From SURF-55 sp040755195 (GTDB lineage: Bacteria > Bacillota > Desulfotomaculia > Desulfotomaculales > Ammonificaceae), in the NCBI GenBank assembly GCA_040755195.1, contig JBFMBL010000006.1, positions 20,779 through 84,778 on the forward strand: DNA of 64,000 nucleotides, written 5' to 3'. The position numbers and the translations under genes were made by a program. The notes under the pieces are model-generated. The model was given only the letters and a program-made list of their open reading frames with translations, did no database searches and was not told where the DNA came from. Of this stretch, positions 33,148 through 41,371 are shown in pieces. Numbering within the stretch: the first letter of the stretch is position 1; each line of letters starts with the position of its first letter.

Positions 33148-33560
33148 GTGATGGATTTTCAGGTTCTTGAGTACGGAAAGGCGAAAGGGTGGCCGCGCCT
33201 ACCGAGGACCTTCGCCTAACCGGCATAGCCTTCAAGTCTTCAAGTTCTCTATTCGATGCAGGCGTTTACCCCGGAGGTTGGACGCCAAAGCTTCTGTTAG
33301 GGCGGCTTTCCACTGTACGAGGAAGACGACGGTTCCTCACCGATATGGGACTTTCGCCGTCTGAAAATATGGTGCTCCGGTCCCGGTAGAATAAGACCGG
33401 ATATCGCCCCATAATCAAAGAGCCCATCTGTAATATCATTAGGGGGGATTCTTTTTTGAATTTCCGCCCTGGAAGCCCGGTAATGAGAATCGGCGGTAGG
33501 GTCGGGCTTTCACACCGGCGAAACCAGGAAAGTGAAACGCAGCTTCCCAAGGGGGGTGTA
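33148..33560 (+). ncRNA. Structured 5' leader of the flagellin gene (candidate regulatory RNA)
   Basis: About 410 bp of non-coding DNA before flagellin contains successive hairpins: GGCGAA..TTCGCC with an inner GGTGGC/GCCTACC (33180-33220), GGCGT..ACGCC (33262-33291), GAGGAA/TTCCTC, GACGG/CCGTC (33323-33362), CCGGTC/GACCGG (33377-33397), GGAA..TTCC near 33530. The piece around 33258-33300 weakly resembles the GGACGC-AAAGC part of class I cyclic-di-GMP riboswitches, but the match is not convincing. No known class assigned. Confidence 0.4.
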
Positions 33561-33564
33561 AAGG

Positions 33565-34350
33565 ATGGTTATAGAGAACAGCGTGCTGAATTCCTTACAC
33601 AATGCGAGTAAAACTGATACCGCGTTGAACAAGACCGTAGCGCGGCTGTCCTACTCGCTTCAAGCTAAAAACGCGGGCGGCGGAACTGGGCAGACGGCTT
33701 CCGGAGTCACACACAGCCAGATTCGCGGCCTGGAGCGGACGAACCGCGGTATACAGAACGGTGTGTCCTTAATCCAGACGGCAAACGGAGCGCTCGGCGA
33801 GATGAATTCCGTCCTGCAGCGTATACGGGAACTGGTCGTCGAGGCGGATGGTGCAGATAGTTCTGAAACGGAAGAGATCAAGAATGAAGTGGCGGCTTTA
33901 CGGGCGGAATACGACGGTGTTGTCAACAACACGAAGTTTGACAACCGGAAGCTTCTTGAGGGTTCCTACACGGCAGAGATCCGGTTGGACGCCGATACCG
34001 GCGAAGCCGTAACCATTAATATCGGTTCTATGCAGCAATCGGTGACCGGCCTGAATAACCTCGACGATACCGGCTTCGAAATCGGTACCTCCGGGGCTAT
34101 CGAGGTGGTCGATGATGCCATCGCGGCTGTTTCATCCCAGCAGTCGTATCTGTCCGGCGTGCAAAACCGCCTGGAGGAGTTCTATTCCAACCGTGCCTCA
34201 ACCGTTGAAAATACGGCCGCCTTGAAAACAGGCGTTTCTGGTTTCGACATCGCGCAGGGGATATTAAATTCCAACCAGCAGGTAATGTCGGAAATGCTTG
34301 CCGCTCAGTCGAATATGGAGCCGCAAGCGGTAATGAAACTTCTTAGCTGA
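33565..34350 (+). CDS. Flagellin (divergent)
   Basis: 261-residue filament protein. The N-terminal D0/D1 region (SLHNASKTDTALNKTVARLSYSL ... GLERTNRGIQNGVSLIQTANGALGEMNSVLQRIRELVVEA) and C-terminal D1/D0 region (AVSSQQSYLSGVQNRLEEF ... QGILNSNQQVMSEMLAAQSN) are clear, with a very short central domain. The usual N-terminal start MRINTN is replaced by MVIENSVLNSLHNAS, and the arginine-rich ASGLRI motif is missing (GGGTGQTASGVTHSQ), so it is a divergent paralogue. It is not in a flagellar operon. GGGGGG precedes the start at suitable distance. Confidence 0.9.
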   Translation: MVIENSVLNSLHNASKTDTALNKTVARLSYSLQAKNAGGGTGQTASGVTHSQIRGLERTNRGIQNGVSLIQTANGALGEMNSVLQRIRELVVEADGADSSETEEIKNEVAALRAEYDGVVNNTKFDNRKLLEGSYTAEIRLDADTGEAVTINIGSMQQSVTGLNNLDDTGFEIGTSGAIEVVDDAIAAVSSQQSYLSGVQNRLEEFYSNRASTVENTAALKTGVSGFDIAQGILNSNQQVMSEMLAAQSNMEPQAVMKLLS

Positions 34351-34465
34351 AGCGTGCCGCGAGAGAAAGTCCGCTTTTTTTTATAGTGACGTTTGTACGG
34401 CAATACATATTTTGGCGCTTTTATGCATAACTTACGCCGTAGCCTGGTCTTGCGGGGGTGGAAGG

Positions 34466-35293
34466 TTGGAACTCATTTTTCATGCCGGCAAAATCGCCGG
34501 CAGGGAGCTTGTCGCGGCTTTGCGTCATGAGGTAAGGATGCTCCGGCGCGAGCGTTTTCGCTGCCGGTTGGTGGTGATCGGAAACGGGATTTTACGGGTA
34601 AGGGTGGCTGTCGGCAGCGACAATGAAAGGCGTTATGTCCGCCTCCGGCTCGGCCGGGTGGTGGGAACCTTTCTAACCGCTTACGCGCTTGACATCCGGG
34701 CTGAGGACTTCTTTTCCCGCAAGGGACTCTGGGATGCAAAGGTTCAGGACGTTATTAAAAGGTATCTCCGGGAGGCGCGCGATCTTCTAACCCCGTTGCG
34801 GTCGGAAATCATAGTACGGCTGAACGAGTACCTGTCCACCGAAGACTGGGTCGATCTCAAGGGTTTTTTACGGTTTCGTCTGAAAAATCTCGACGCTTTT
34901 ATAACAGCGGTTATCTGGCGGCTGGCGGACCAGGCGCTGTTGGAGCAGGAATGGGTCCGGCTTGTGTCTTTTCTGCGGCGGTACCGGCAGAACCGGAACG
35001 CCGGGATAAGACAGGTTCACTGCCTGCCGGGTGATGCAGGCAGCTTTATCCTCTGCGACAAGCGGGGCGGCAGACTCGAAAACGGCGTTCAGAGCGAAAT
35101 GCAGGGAGACGACCTCGGGAACGAAGACCTTTTAATCGGCACACTCCTGACCATGGGGGTGCATAAGGTTACGATGCACGGATGCATGCCTTCCGCCCAT
35201 GCGTTAAAACTGCTTCGCGCCGTTTTTTATCTGAAAGAATGCACCGGCTGTTCGATATGCCGTAAAAAAGAAGTCCTAAGTCCTAAGTCCTGA
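34466..35293 (+). CDS. YtxC-like sporulation protein
   Basis: 275-residue protein matching the YtxC group of putative sporulation proteins: AALRHEVRMLRRERFRCRLVV at the N-terminus, a central helical part with DWVDLKGFLRFRLKNL, and a C-terminal segment with GCMPSAHALKLLRAVFYLKECTGCSIC. Function unknown. The frame opens at 34412, but TTG 34466 is preceded by GGGGGTGG and starts at the family-like N-terminus. The two terminal cysteines (CTGCSIC) are noteworthy. The last codons run into the heptamer repeat tract. Confidence 0.7.
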   Translation: MELIFHAGKIAGRELVAALRHEVRMLRRERFRCRLVVIGNGILRVRVAVGSDNERRYVRLRLGRVVGTFLTAYALDIRAEDFFSRKGLWDAKVQDVIKRYLREARDLLTPLRSEIIVRLNEYLSTEDWVDLKGFLRFRLKNLDAFITAVIWRLADQALLEQEWVRLVSFLRRYRQNRNAGIRQVHCLPGDAGSFILCDKRGGRLENGVQSEMQGDDLGNEDLLIGTLLTMGVHKVTMHGCMPSAHALKLLRAVFYLKECTGCSICRKKEVLSPKS

Positions 35294-35593
35294 AAAACAG
35301 TCCGGCGTTCAACGTCCGAGGTCCGACGTCAGGGAAAACCAAAAAGATAAAAACCGGTCTTCCTTTTTAAAAAAGCTATTTTCATTCCTAATATACCGCC
35401 GCTTGCAAAAGCAGGCCTTTTTCGTCTCCTCGACTAAGGACCTTCGACTGAGGACGTTTTCTCAAGTCCAAAGTCCTGTGTCCAAAGTCCTGTGTCCGGA
35501 AACAGGGACTGATGACTTTCGACTTCGGTTCTTCCCGTTCCCGGACCGAGGACTGGGGACTTTCGACTGGGGACTTAATTTGCGACTCGCGAC
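35276..35593. repeat. Large 7-bp-period repeat region
   Basis: The 300-bp gap between ytxC-like and the ACT gene is largely built of heptamers: GTCCTAA, GTCCTAA, GTCCTGA at the ytxC end; GTCCAAA, GTCCTGT, GTCCAAA, GTCCTGT at 35466-35500; GACTTTC, GACTTCG; GACTGGG, GACTTTC, GACTGGG, GACTTAA and GACTCGC, GACTTA up to the stop of the ACT gene. No gene is seen. Confidence 0.7.
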
Positions 35594-36025
35594 TTATATT
35601 GAGTAGACTTCTTCCGGCTTGGGCACGGTAAAACCGGCCTGTTTGAGCGCGGTGATTGCACGATCGGTGTCGTTAACCTTAAAGAGTACCATGGCCATAT
35701 CGGCGCACTGGGCTACGAAGGCGTAAAGGTATTCGATGTTTACGCCCGCCCCTTCCAGCGCGGCAAGCGCAGGCGCCAGGCCGCCGGGGTTGTCCGGCAC
35801 GGCGACGGCAAGGACGTCGGTGGCGGACACGGTAAACCCGTTTTTCTTCAAGGCCTGATAAGCTTTATCGGGCTGGTCGACGATCAGGCGCAGGATGCCG
35901 AAATCCGAGGTGTCTGCGATGGAAAGAGCACGGATGTTCACCTTTTCGTCAGCCATCAACTGAGTTACCGCCGCCAGCCGGCCGCTTTTATTCTCAAGGA
36001 AAACGGATATCTGTTTGACAGCCAT
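35594..36025 (-). CDS. Tandem ACT-domain protein
   Basis: 143-residue protein with two ACT domains (about 4-68 and 72-138): QISVFLENKSGRLAAVTQLMADEKVNIRAL and a second DNPGGLAPALAALEGAGVNIEYLYAFV. ACT domains bind amino acids. It is the last gene of the paaK-ior operon, where such proteins are common, and probably senses an aromatic amino acid or product. The gene ends within a few bases of the heptamer tract. Confidence 0.9.
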   Translation of the reverse strand: MAVKQISVFLENKSGRLAAVTQLMADEKVNIRALSIADTSDFGILRLIVDQPDKAYQALKKNGFTVSATDVLAVAVPDNPGGLAPALAALEGAGVNIEYLYAFVAQCADMAMVLFKVNDTDRAITALKQAGFTVPKPEEVYSI

Positions 36026-36053
36026 TGTTCATCCCTCCTGCATTATTGGAAAA

Positions 36054-37358
36054 TCACCGCTTTTCGAGGTCCCGCTTATCCACCACACGCTTCGCTTTTC
36101 CCTCGCTGCGTGGAATGGTCTTCGGCTCGACCAATTTTATTTTTACCGAAATACCGAGCACGCTCTCAATTTCGTTGTGAATACGGCGTTCCAGATCCTC
36201 AAGTCCCTTTACCTCGTCGCGGAAGAGTTCCTCCGAGACCTCGATCCAGACCTCGAGGGTGTCGAGCGCTTTTTCACGGTCGACCACGAGCAGGTAGTGG
36301 GGTTCAGTCTGGCTGATGGAAAGGAGGACGCTTTCTATCTGTGTCGGGAAGACGTTGACGCCCCTTATAATCAGCATATCATCGCTCCGGCCTGTTATCC
36401 TCGCCATGCGGACGTGCGTGCGGCCGCAGGAGCACGGTTCATCCATCAACATCGAGATGTCCCGCGTGCGGTAGCGAATGACGGGGAAGCCCTCCTTGGT
36501 GATGCTTGTGAATACCAATTCACCATACCGGCCCGGCGGCAGCGACTTTCCGGTTTCGGGGTCGATTATCTCGGGTATGAAATGATCCTCGCAGATGTGA
36601 AGTCCGTCCTTGGCAAGACACTCGCTCGCCACCCCGGGACCGATGAGTTCGCTCATGCCGTAAATGTCCACGGCGTCGATCTGGAGCTTATCCTCAATTT
36701 CCCGGCGCATGTTGTCCGACCAGGGCTCGGCGCCGAACAAACCGGCGCGCAGCTTGAGGCTTTCGCGCGGGATGCCGCTTTCCTGGAAGACTTCGGCGAT
36801 GTACAGGGCATATGAGGGTGTGCAGCACAGGACCGTGGTGCCGAAGTCCTGCATCAGCATGATCTGGCGCTTGGTGTTGCCGCCGGAAATAGGCACCACG
36901 GTGGCGCCCATGTACTCGGCGCCGTAATGCAGTCCGAGCCCGCCGGTGAAAAGGCCGTATCCGTAAGCGACCTGTACAACGTCGCCGCGGGTGGCGTTTA
37001 CCATCCCAATGGTACGCGCTATAACTTCCGACCAGGTGGTGATGTCGTTTCGCGTGTACCCTACCACAATCGGCTTTCCGGTTGTCCCGGACGATGCGTG
37101 GACGCGGACAATGTCTTGCAGGGGAACGGCAAAAAGTCCGAAGGGATAGTTGTCCCGCAGGTCGTTCTTGACCATGAAGGGCAGCCGGGTCAGATCGTCG
37201 AGGGTCTTGACGTCCCCCGGCTCCAGCCCGGCTTCTTTGAACTTTTGCCGGTAGTGGGGAACTTTTTCGTACGCCCGGGAAACGGTTTCCTTAAGGCGCT
37301 GGAGTTGAAGTTCGCGGAGCTTTTCACGGGGCATGCATTCTACTTCAGGATTCCACAC
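36054..37358 (-). CDS. paaK: Phenylacetate-CoA ligase (first copy)
   Basis: 434-residue AMP-forming ligase making arylacetyl-CoA from arylacetate, ATP and CoA (or the reverse to save energy). Motifs: VHASSGTTGKPIVVGYT (P-loop), YGLFTGGLGLHYGAE, LFGAEPWSDNMR, YGMSELIGPGVA, and C-terminal GRSDDMLIIRGVNVFPTQIE. I chose GTG 37358 (VWNPEVECMPREKL) because family members begin with IWNxE and CGGAGG stands 8 bases upstream; it overlaps iorB by 19 bp. Fourth gene of the operon. Confidence 0.94.
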   Translation of the reverse strand: MWNPEVECMPREKLRELQLQRLKETVSRAYEKVPHYRQKFKEAGLEPGDVKTLDDLTRLPFMVKNDLRDNYPFGLFAVPLQDIVRVHASSGTTGKPIVVGYTRNDITTWSEVIARTIGMVNATRGDVVQVAYGYGLFTGGLGLHYGAEYMGATVVPISGGNTKRQIMLMQDFGTTVLCCTPSYALYIAEVFQESGIPRESLKLRAGLFGAEPWSDNMRREIEDKLQIDAVDIYGMSELIGPGVASECLAKDGLHICEDHFIPEIIDPETGKSLPPGRYGELVFTSITKEGFPVIRYRTRDISMLMDEPCSCGRTHVRMARITGRSDDMLIIRGVNVFPTQIESVLLSISQTEPHYLLVVDREKALDTLEVWIEVSEELFRDEVKGLEDLERRIHNEIESVLGISVKIKLVEPKTIPRSEGKAKRVVDKRDLEKR

Positions 37359-37957
37359 GATTGGCACCTCCGTATGACTTCTTGAGCTAACTCGTAACCG
37401 CGGGTAAAAGCACGGCGGTTAAGTTCCAGAAAGCGCGGCGGTACGGCTGCGGCCATTGCTTCGTTCCAGGAAGACGCAGGCAAGGGAAGAAATCGCGCAA
37501 GTGCACCGACCAGCACCACGTTAGCCACCCGGAGGTTGCCTAATGCTTCCGCCTCCGAAACGGCGTCGATGAAAACCAATCGAAAACGGGCTGCAATCCG
37601 GCTTTCGACGGCTTCAGGGTAAGCATCCAATCCGATGGCGACGGGGAGCGGGTCGATGGCCTGGTTGTTGAGAATCACCATCCCCTTTGGTTTGAGAAAA
37701 TTGAGGTATCTTAATCCCTCAAGTTTTTCAAAAGCCAGGAGGAAGTCCGCTTCGCCGGGGTCAATCACCGGCGAAAAAACCTTGTTGCCGAACCGGACAT
37801 GGTTGGTTACGCTGCCGCCGCGTTGCGCCATACCATGGATTTCGGACGTTTTAACGTCCATACCTGCGGCTATGGCCGCCTGGGAAATAAGCTTCCCTGC
37901 GAGGATGATGCCCTGGCCGCCTACGCCGGCGACCAGTGTGCTGGTGATTGCGCTCAT
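37340..37957 (-). CDS. iorB: Indolepyruvate:ferredoxin oxidoreductase, beta subunit
   Basis: 205-residue gamma-type subunit of the aryl-pyruvate oxidoreductase that converts indole-, phenyl- or hydroxyphenylpyruvate to arylacetyl-CoA with ferredoxin reduction. Features: VAGVGGQGIILAGKLISQAA at the N-terminus, EIHGMAQRGGSVTNHVRFG, and FEKLEGLRYLNFLKPKG. ATG 37957 overlaps the iorA stop (ATGA); a longer frame is not needed. Confidence 0.94.
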   Translation of the reverse strand: MSAITSTLVAGVGGQGIILAGKLISQAAIAAGMDVKTSEIHGMAQRGGSVTNHVRFGNKVFSPVIDPGEADFLLAFEKLEGLRYLNFLKPKGMVILNNQAIDPLPVAIGLDAYPEAVESRIAARFRLVFIDAVSEAEALGNLRVANVVLVGALARFLPLPASSWNEAMAAAVPPRFLELNRRAFTRGYELAQEVIRRCQSCGILK

Positions 37958-39795
37958 CTGCCGCCCTCCTTCCCGATGGCGCCTTTCCGGCAGACCTGGG
38001 CGCAGAGACCGCAGCCGACGCAAAGGTACGGGTTAATCTCCGCCCGGTCGCGGAAAGAGAGCGCCGGGCAGCCGAGCTGCAGGCATAACTTGCAGCCGCG
38101 GCATAGTTCGGGGTTCAGCGGGACCGGGGCCGGCGTTACGGGGCCGAGTAAGACGCAGGGACGGCTGGATATGACCACAACCGGTTCCGGCGTTTTAAGG
38201 GCCTTTAGAAGTGTTTTCCTTGTTCCGGCAAGGTTGAAAGGATCCACGACAAACACGTGAGGTACCCCGACGGCCCGGGCCAGCTTTGTCAGGTTAAGCG
38301 CCTTGGTGGGTTCACGCCTTAGCGTTTTTCCGGTGCCCGGGTGGTCCTGGTGCCCGGTCATCGCCGTGGTCCGGTTGTCGGCGATGATAACGACGCTTGC
38401 TCCCTGGTTGTAAACTATATCGATCAAACCGGTGATCCCGGAGTGTATAAAGGTTGAGTCGCCGATTACCGCGACCGTTTTGGCGGCGCTGTCCGGGTCG
38501 GCCTTCGCCATGCCGTGGGCCATGCCGACGCCGGCGCCCATACAGATGCAGCTGTCCATCGCGGAAAGGGGAGGCAGACCCCCCAGGGTGTAACAACCGA
38601 TATCCCCCATGACCCTCAGCCGCAGCTTCTTTAGGACATAGAACAAACCCCGGTGCGGGCATCCCGGGCAGAGCACGGGAGGCCGCGCCGGCAAAGGAGC
38701 ATGTTGCGGCGCTCCGGTCACAAGATCCTCTTTGGCGGGATCGGGCGGCGAACCCGGGAGAAAAGAGATCTCTTCCTGCGCGCCGGGCGGTGACGCCGGT
38801 GCGTTATCGTATTCACGGGCCACCCCGGCAAGGTATGGGTCTTGCATTAAAGCGCGATGGATATCAGCCGGGGAGAGTTCGCCGGTTCGCGGGATCAGTG
38901 TCTTTCCCCGGACGGGGATATACAGCGCGGCTACCTGCTCTTCGAGGAAAGGCTCGAGCTCTTCCACAACGAAGAGGTGTTCGACCTGCCGCGCGAAGGC
39001 CCGGACAAGTTCGACGGGGAGGGGGTAACTCATGCCGAGTTTCAGTACCGAAGCCCAGGGGAAGGCTTCTTTAACGTAATAGTAAGCGATGCCGGACGTG
39101 ATGATGCCGATCCGCCCGTCTCCCTCCTCGATGCGGTTCAGAGGCGTGTGTTCGGCGACCTGTCGCAGCTTTTCACGCCGTTCCTCAAAGAGGCGGTGTC
39201 TGTTCCGGGCGTTTGCCGGGACCATCACATATTTGGCAAAACTCTTATCGTAAGGCTTGTTTACAGGCTCTGCAGGCTCTCCTTCCTTCACAAGGCTTTT
39301 AGAATGCGCCACCCTTGTGGTCGTGCGCAGGATTACCGGGGTGTCATAGGTTTCACTGAGTTCGAGGGCAAACCGGACGAAGTCCTTTGCTTCCTGGCTG
39401 TCGGCCGGTTCGAGCAGGGGCGCCTCGGCGAGCCGGGCGTAATACCGGTTATCCTGTTCGTTCTGGGAACTGTGCATGCCCGGATCGTCGGCGGATATCA
39501 ATACCAGCCCTGCGTTCACCCCGGTGTAAGACAGGGTCACCAGGGGATCGGCGGCCACGTTCACGCCCACGTGCTTCATGGCCACAAGGACGCGTGCTCC
39601 GCCGAGAGAGGCGCCGATTCCCACCTCGAGCGCCACCTTTTCGTTAGGCGCCCATTCGGCGTATATCCCCGGGTAATGGCGGGCGATGTTCTGGAGGATC
39701 TCGGTGCTCGGGGTGCCCGGGTAGGCCGCGGCCACCCGGACGCCGGCTTCATATGCGCCGCGGGCGATGGCTTCATTCCCGCTCAGAAGTTTCAC
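37954..39795 (-). CDS. iorA: Indolepyruvate:ferredoxin oxidoreductase, alpha subunit
   Basis: 613-residue TPP-dependent catalytic subunit. The N-terminal pyrimidine-binding part has GNEAIARGAYEAGVRVAAAYPGTPSTEI and the TPP motif is in MGDIGCYTLGGLPPLSAMDSCICMGAGVG ... IGDSTFIHSG. The C-terminus carries two [4Fe-4S] clusters: CRGCKLCLQLGCP and CVGCGLCAQVC. Overlaps both neighbours by a few bases. With iorB and two paaK genes it supports fermentation of aromatic amino acids or energy conservation from arylpyruvates. Confidence 0.96.
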   Translation of the reverse strand: MKLLSGNEAIARGAYEAGVRVAAAYPGTPSTEILQNIARHYPGIYAEWAPNEKVALEVGIGASLGGARVLVAMKHVGVNVAADPLVTLSYTGVNAGLVLISADDPGMHSSQNEQDNRYYARLAEAPLLEPADSQEAKDFVRFALELSETYDTPVILRTTTRVAHSKSLVKEGEPAEPVNKPYDKSFAKYVMVPANARNRHRLFEERREKLRQVAEHTPLNRIEEGDGRIGIITSGIAYYYVKEAFPWASVLKLGMSYPLPVELVRAFARQVEHLFVVEELEPFLEEQVAALYIPVRGKTLIPRTGELSPADIHRALMQDPYLAGVAREYDNAPASPPGAQEEISFLPGSPPDPAKEDLVTGAPQHAPLPARPPVLCPGCPHRGLFYVLKKLRLRVMGDIGCYTLGGLPPLSAMDSCICMGAGVGMAHGMAKADPDSAAKTVAVIGDSTFIHSGITGLIDIVYNQGASVVIIADNRTTAMTGHQDHPGTGKTLRREPTKALNLTKLARAVGVPHVFVVDPFNLAGTRKTLLKALKTPEPVVVISSRPCVLLGPVTPAPVPLNPELCRGCKLCLQLGCPALSFRDRAEINPYLCVGCGLCAQVCRKGAIGKEGGR

Positions 39796-41099
39796 TTCCC
39801 GACCTCCTTGCGACGGTCGATAACCCGCCGGGCTTTGCCGGAGGTTCTTTCAAGCGACCCGAACTCGAGGAGCTTTACCTTTGGAGTCAGCGTCAACACG
39901 GCCTGAAGCCGGTTTCGAATGTGGTCTTCCAGGGCGGCGAGGTCTTGAAAACGACCGGTAAAGCCTTCGCTCGAAATCTCTACCTGGACCTCGATATCGT
40001 CAAGATAACCTTTTTTATCTATGATAATCACATAATGCGAGGACAGACCGGGGATATCCATTAGAACCTCCTCGATCTGCGAGGGGAAGATGTTGACGCC
40101 CCTGATGATCAACAGGTCGTCGGTCCGCCCGGTGACCTTCTCCATACGTGCGGTGGTCCGGCCGCAGGTGCAGGGTTCGATTATCAGGCGTGACAGATCA
40201 CGAGTCCGGTACCGTATTACCGGGAATGCCTCTTTCGTCAGCGCGGTGAAGACAACCTCGCCCTTTTCTCCCGGAGGTAGCGGGGAACCGGTTTCGGGGT
40301 CGATGACCTCTGCGAGGAAATGGTCTTCACTAATATGTAGTCCTGCCTTCGCCTCGCATTCACCGGCGACGCCCGGACCGATGACCTCGCTCAGACCATA
40401 GTTGTCGTATGCATCTATGCCCCACATTTTTTCCAGTTCCGTACGTATGCCTTCCCCCCAGGGCTCGGCGCCGAAAAGCCCCCGCCGCACCTTCAGCGAC
40501 CGGGGGTCGATTCCCATTTTCCATGCGGTTTCGGCGATGTAAAGGGCATAGGAGGGGGTGCCGACGATAACGGTTGAACCGAAGTCTTGCATCAGTTGTA
40601 TATGCCTTTCGGTATTGCCGGCGGCCGCAGGCACTATGGTTACGCCGGCGCGTTCGAGCCCGTAGTGAAGCCCGAAACCGCCGGTGAACAGCCCGTAAGA
40701 GAAGCAGATCTGCGCTATATCCCCGCGTTTTACCCCGGCCATGGTGACGATTCTGGCAATCAGTTCCGCCCAGGTGCGGAGGTCTTTCTTCGTGTAGCCC
40801 ACAACCGTGGGCTTGCCGGTGGTGCCGGAAGAGGCGTGAATACGGACGACGCGCTTCAGGGGAACCGCGAAAAACCCGAACGGGTAGTTTTCCCGCAACT
40901 CGTTCTTGGTGGTAAACGGGAGGCGCTGGATGTCTGTGAGGGATTTGATGTCGTCGGGCTTGACGCCGGTTGCGTCAAAAGCGCGGCGGTAATGAGGCAC
41001 CGTTCGGTAGACCCTTTGTACCAGTTCTTTTAACCGGGCGAGTTGCAACGCTTCCTTGTCCTTGCGCGGTAAAGTTTCGTTCAGCCTGTCCCAGATAAT
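39792..41099 (-). CDS. Phenylacetate-CoA ligase (second copy)
   Basis: About 435-residue paralogue of the ligase at 36054-37358: IHASSGTTGKPTVVGYT, YGLFTGGFGLHYGLE, LFGAEPWGEGIR, GRTDDLLIIRGVNIFPSQIE. First gene of the operon, overlapping iorA by 4 bp. The family start (IWDRLNETLPRKDKEA) begins with an ATT codon at 41099 preceded by GGGGAATGG; no ATG, GTG or TTG lies in frame there. The nearest in-frame start upstream is TTG 41183, before a TATAAT-like box (41145-41140). ATT use is inference. Confidence 0.9.
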   Translation of the reverse strand: MIWDRLNETLPRKDKEALQLARLKELVQRVYRTVPHYRRAFDATGVKPDDIKSLTDIQRLPFTTKNELRENYPFGFFAVPLKRVVRIHASSGTTGKPTVVGYTKKDLRTWAELIARIVTMAGVKRGDIAQICFSYGLFTGGFGLHYGLERAGVTIVPAAAGNTERHIQLMQDFGSTVIVGTPSYALYIAETAWKMGIDPRSLKVRRGLFGAEPWGEGIRTELEKMWGIDAYDNYGLSEVIGPGVAGECEAKAGLHISEDHFLAEVIDPETGSPLPPGEKGEVVFTALTKEAFPVIRYRTRDLSRLIIEPCTCGRTTARMEKVTGRTDDLLIIRGVNIFPSQIEEVLMDIPGLSSHYVIIIDKKGYLDDIEVQVEISSEGFTGRFQDLAALEDHIRNRLQAVLTLTPKVKLLEFGSLERTSGKARRVIDRRKEVGK

Positions 41100-41251
41100 A
41101 GAGCACCATTCCCCATATTCTTTTTTTAACCAGTTAAATATTATAGCATAAAAGGTAAAGATGGCATATGGTTTCAAGGGCAAGCTCCGGTTTGGCCGTA
41201 TAAGCGGTTTGACCCTCGTTTTTGCAGTTTAACATTACGAACTTAAAAAGG

Positions 41252-41283
41252 CAGAGAAACACTAAGCGGTTGAATAGTTACGG
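41252..41283. repeat. Partial copy of the 24-kb MITE end
   Basis: CAGAGAAACACTAAGCGG followed by TTGAATAGTTACGG is identical to 24081-24112 except for one base. Only this end is present; the inverted partner is not found nearby. Confidence 0.6.
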
Positions 41284-41371
41284 AGAGATTAACGGCGCCG
41301 GAACGGAACCGGCTGCGTTATAGCTGTGAGTGTCCCGGACCGGCGCCAAACCTGTAGCTTTGGCGGTTCCT

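Noticed and set aside
33258..33300. Class I cyclic-di-GMP riboswitch
   Set aside because: Only a GGACGC-AAAGC-like piece matches; the GGCAAACC strand and the tetraloop receptor are not found, so I list only an unclassified structured leader.
33167..33389. Two short plus-strand frames before flagellin
   Set aside because: They overlap strong hairpins, lack ribosome binding sites and have arginine/leucine-rich random composition.
38857..39906. 349-residue plus-strand frame opposite iorA
   Set aside because: Shadow of iorA; sequence has no recognisable domain.
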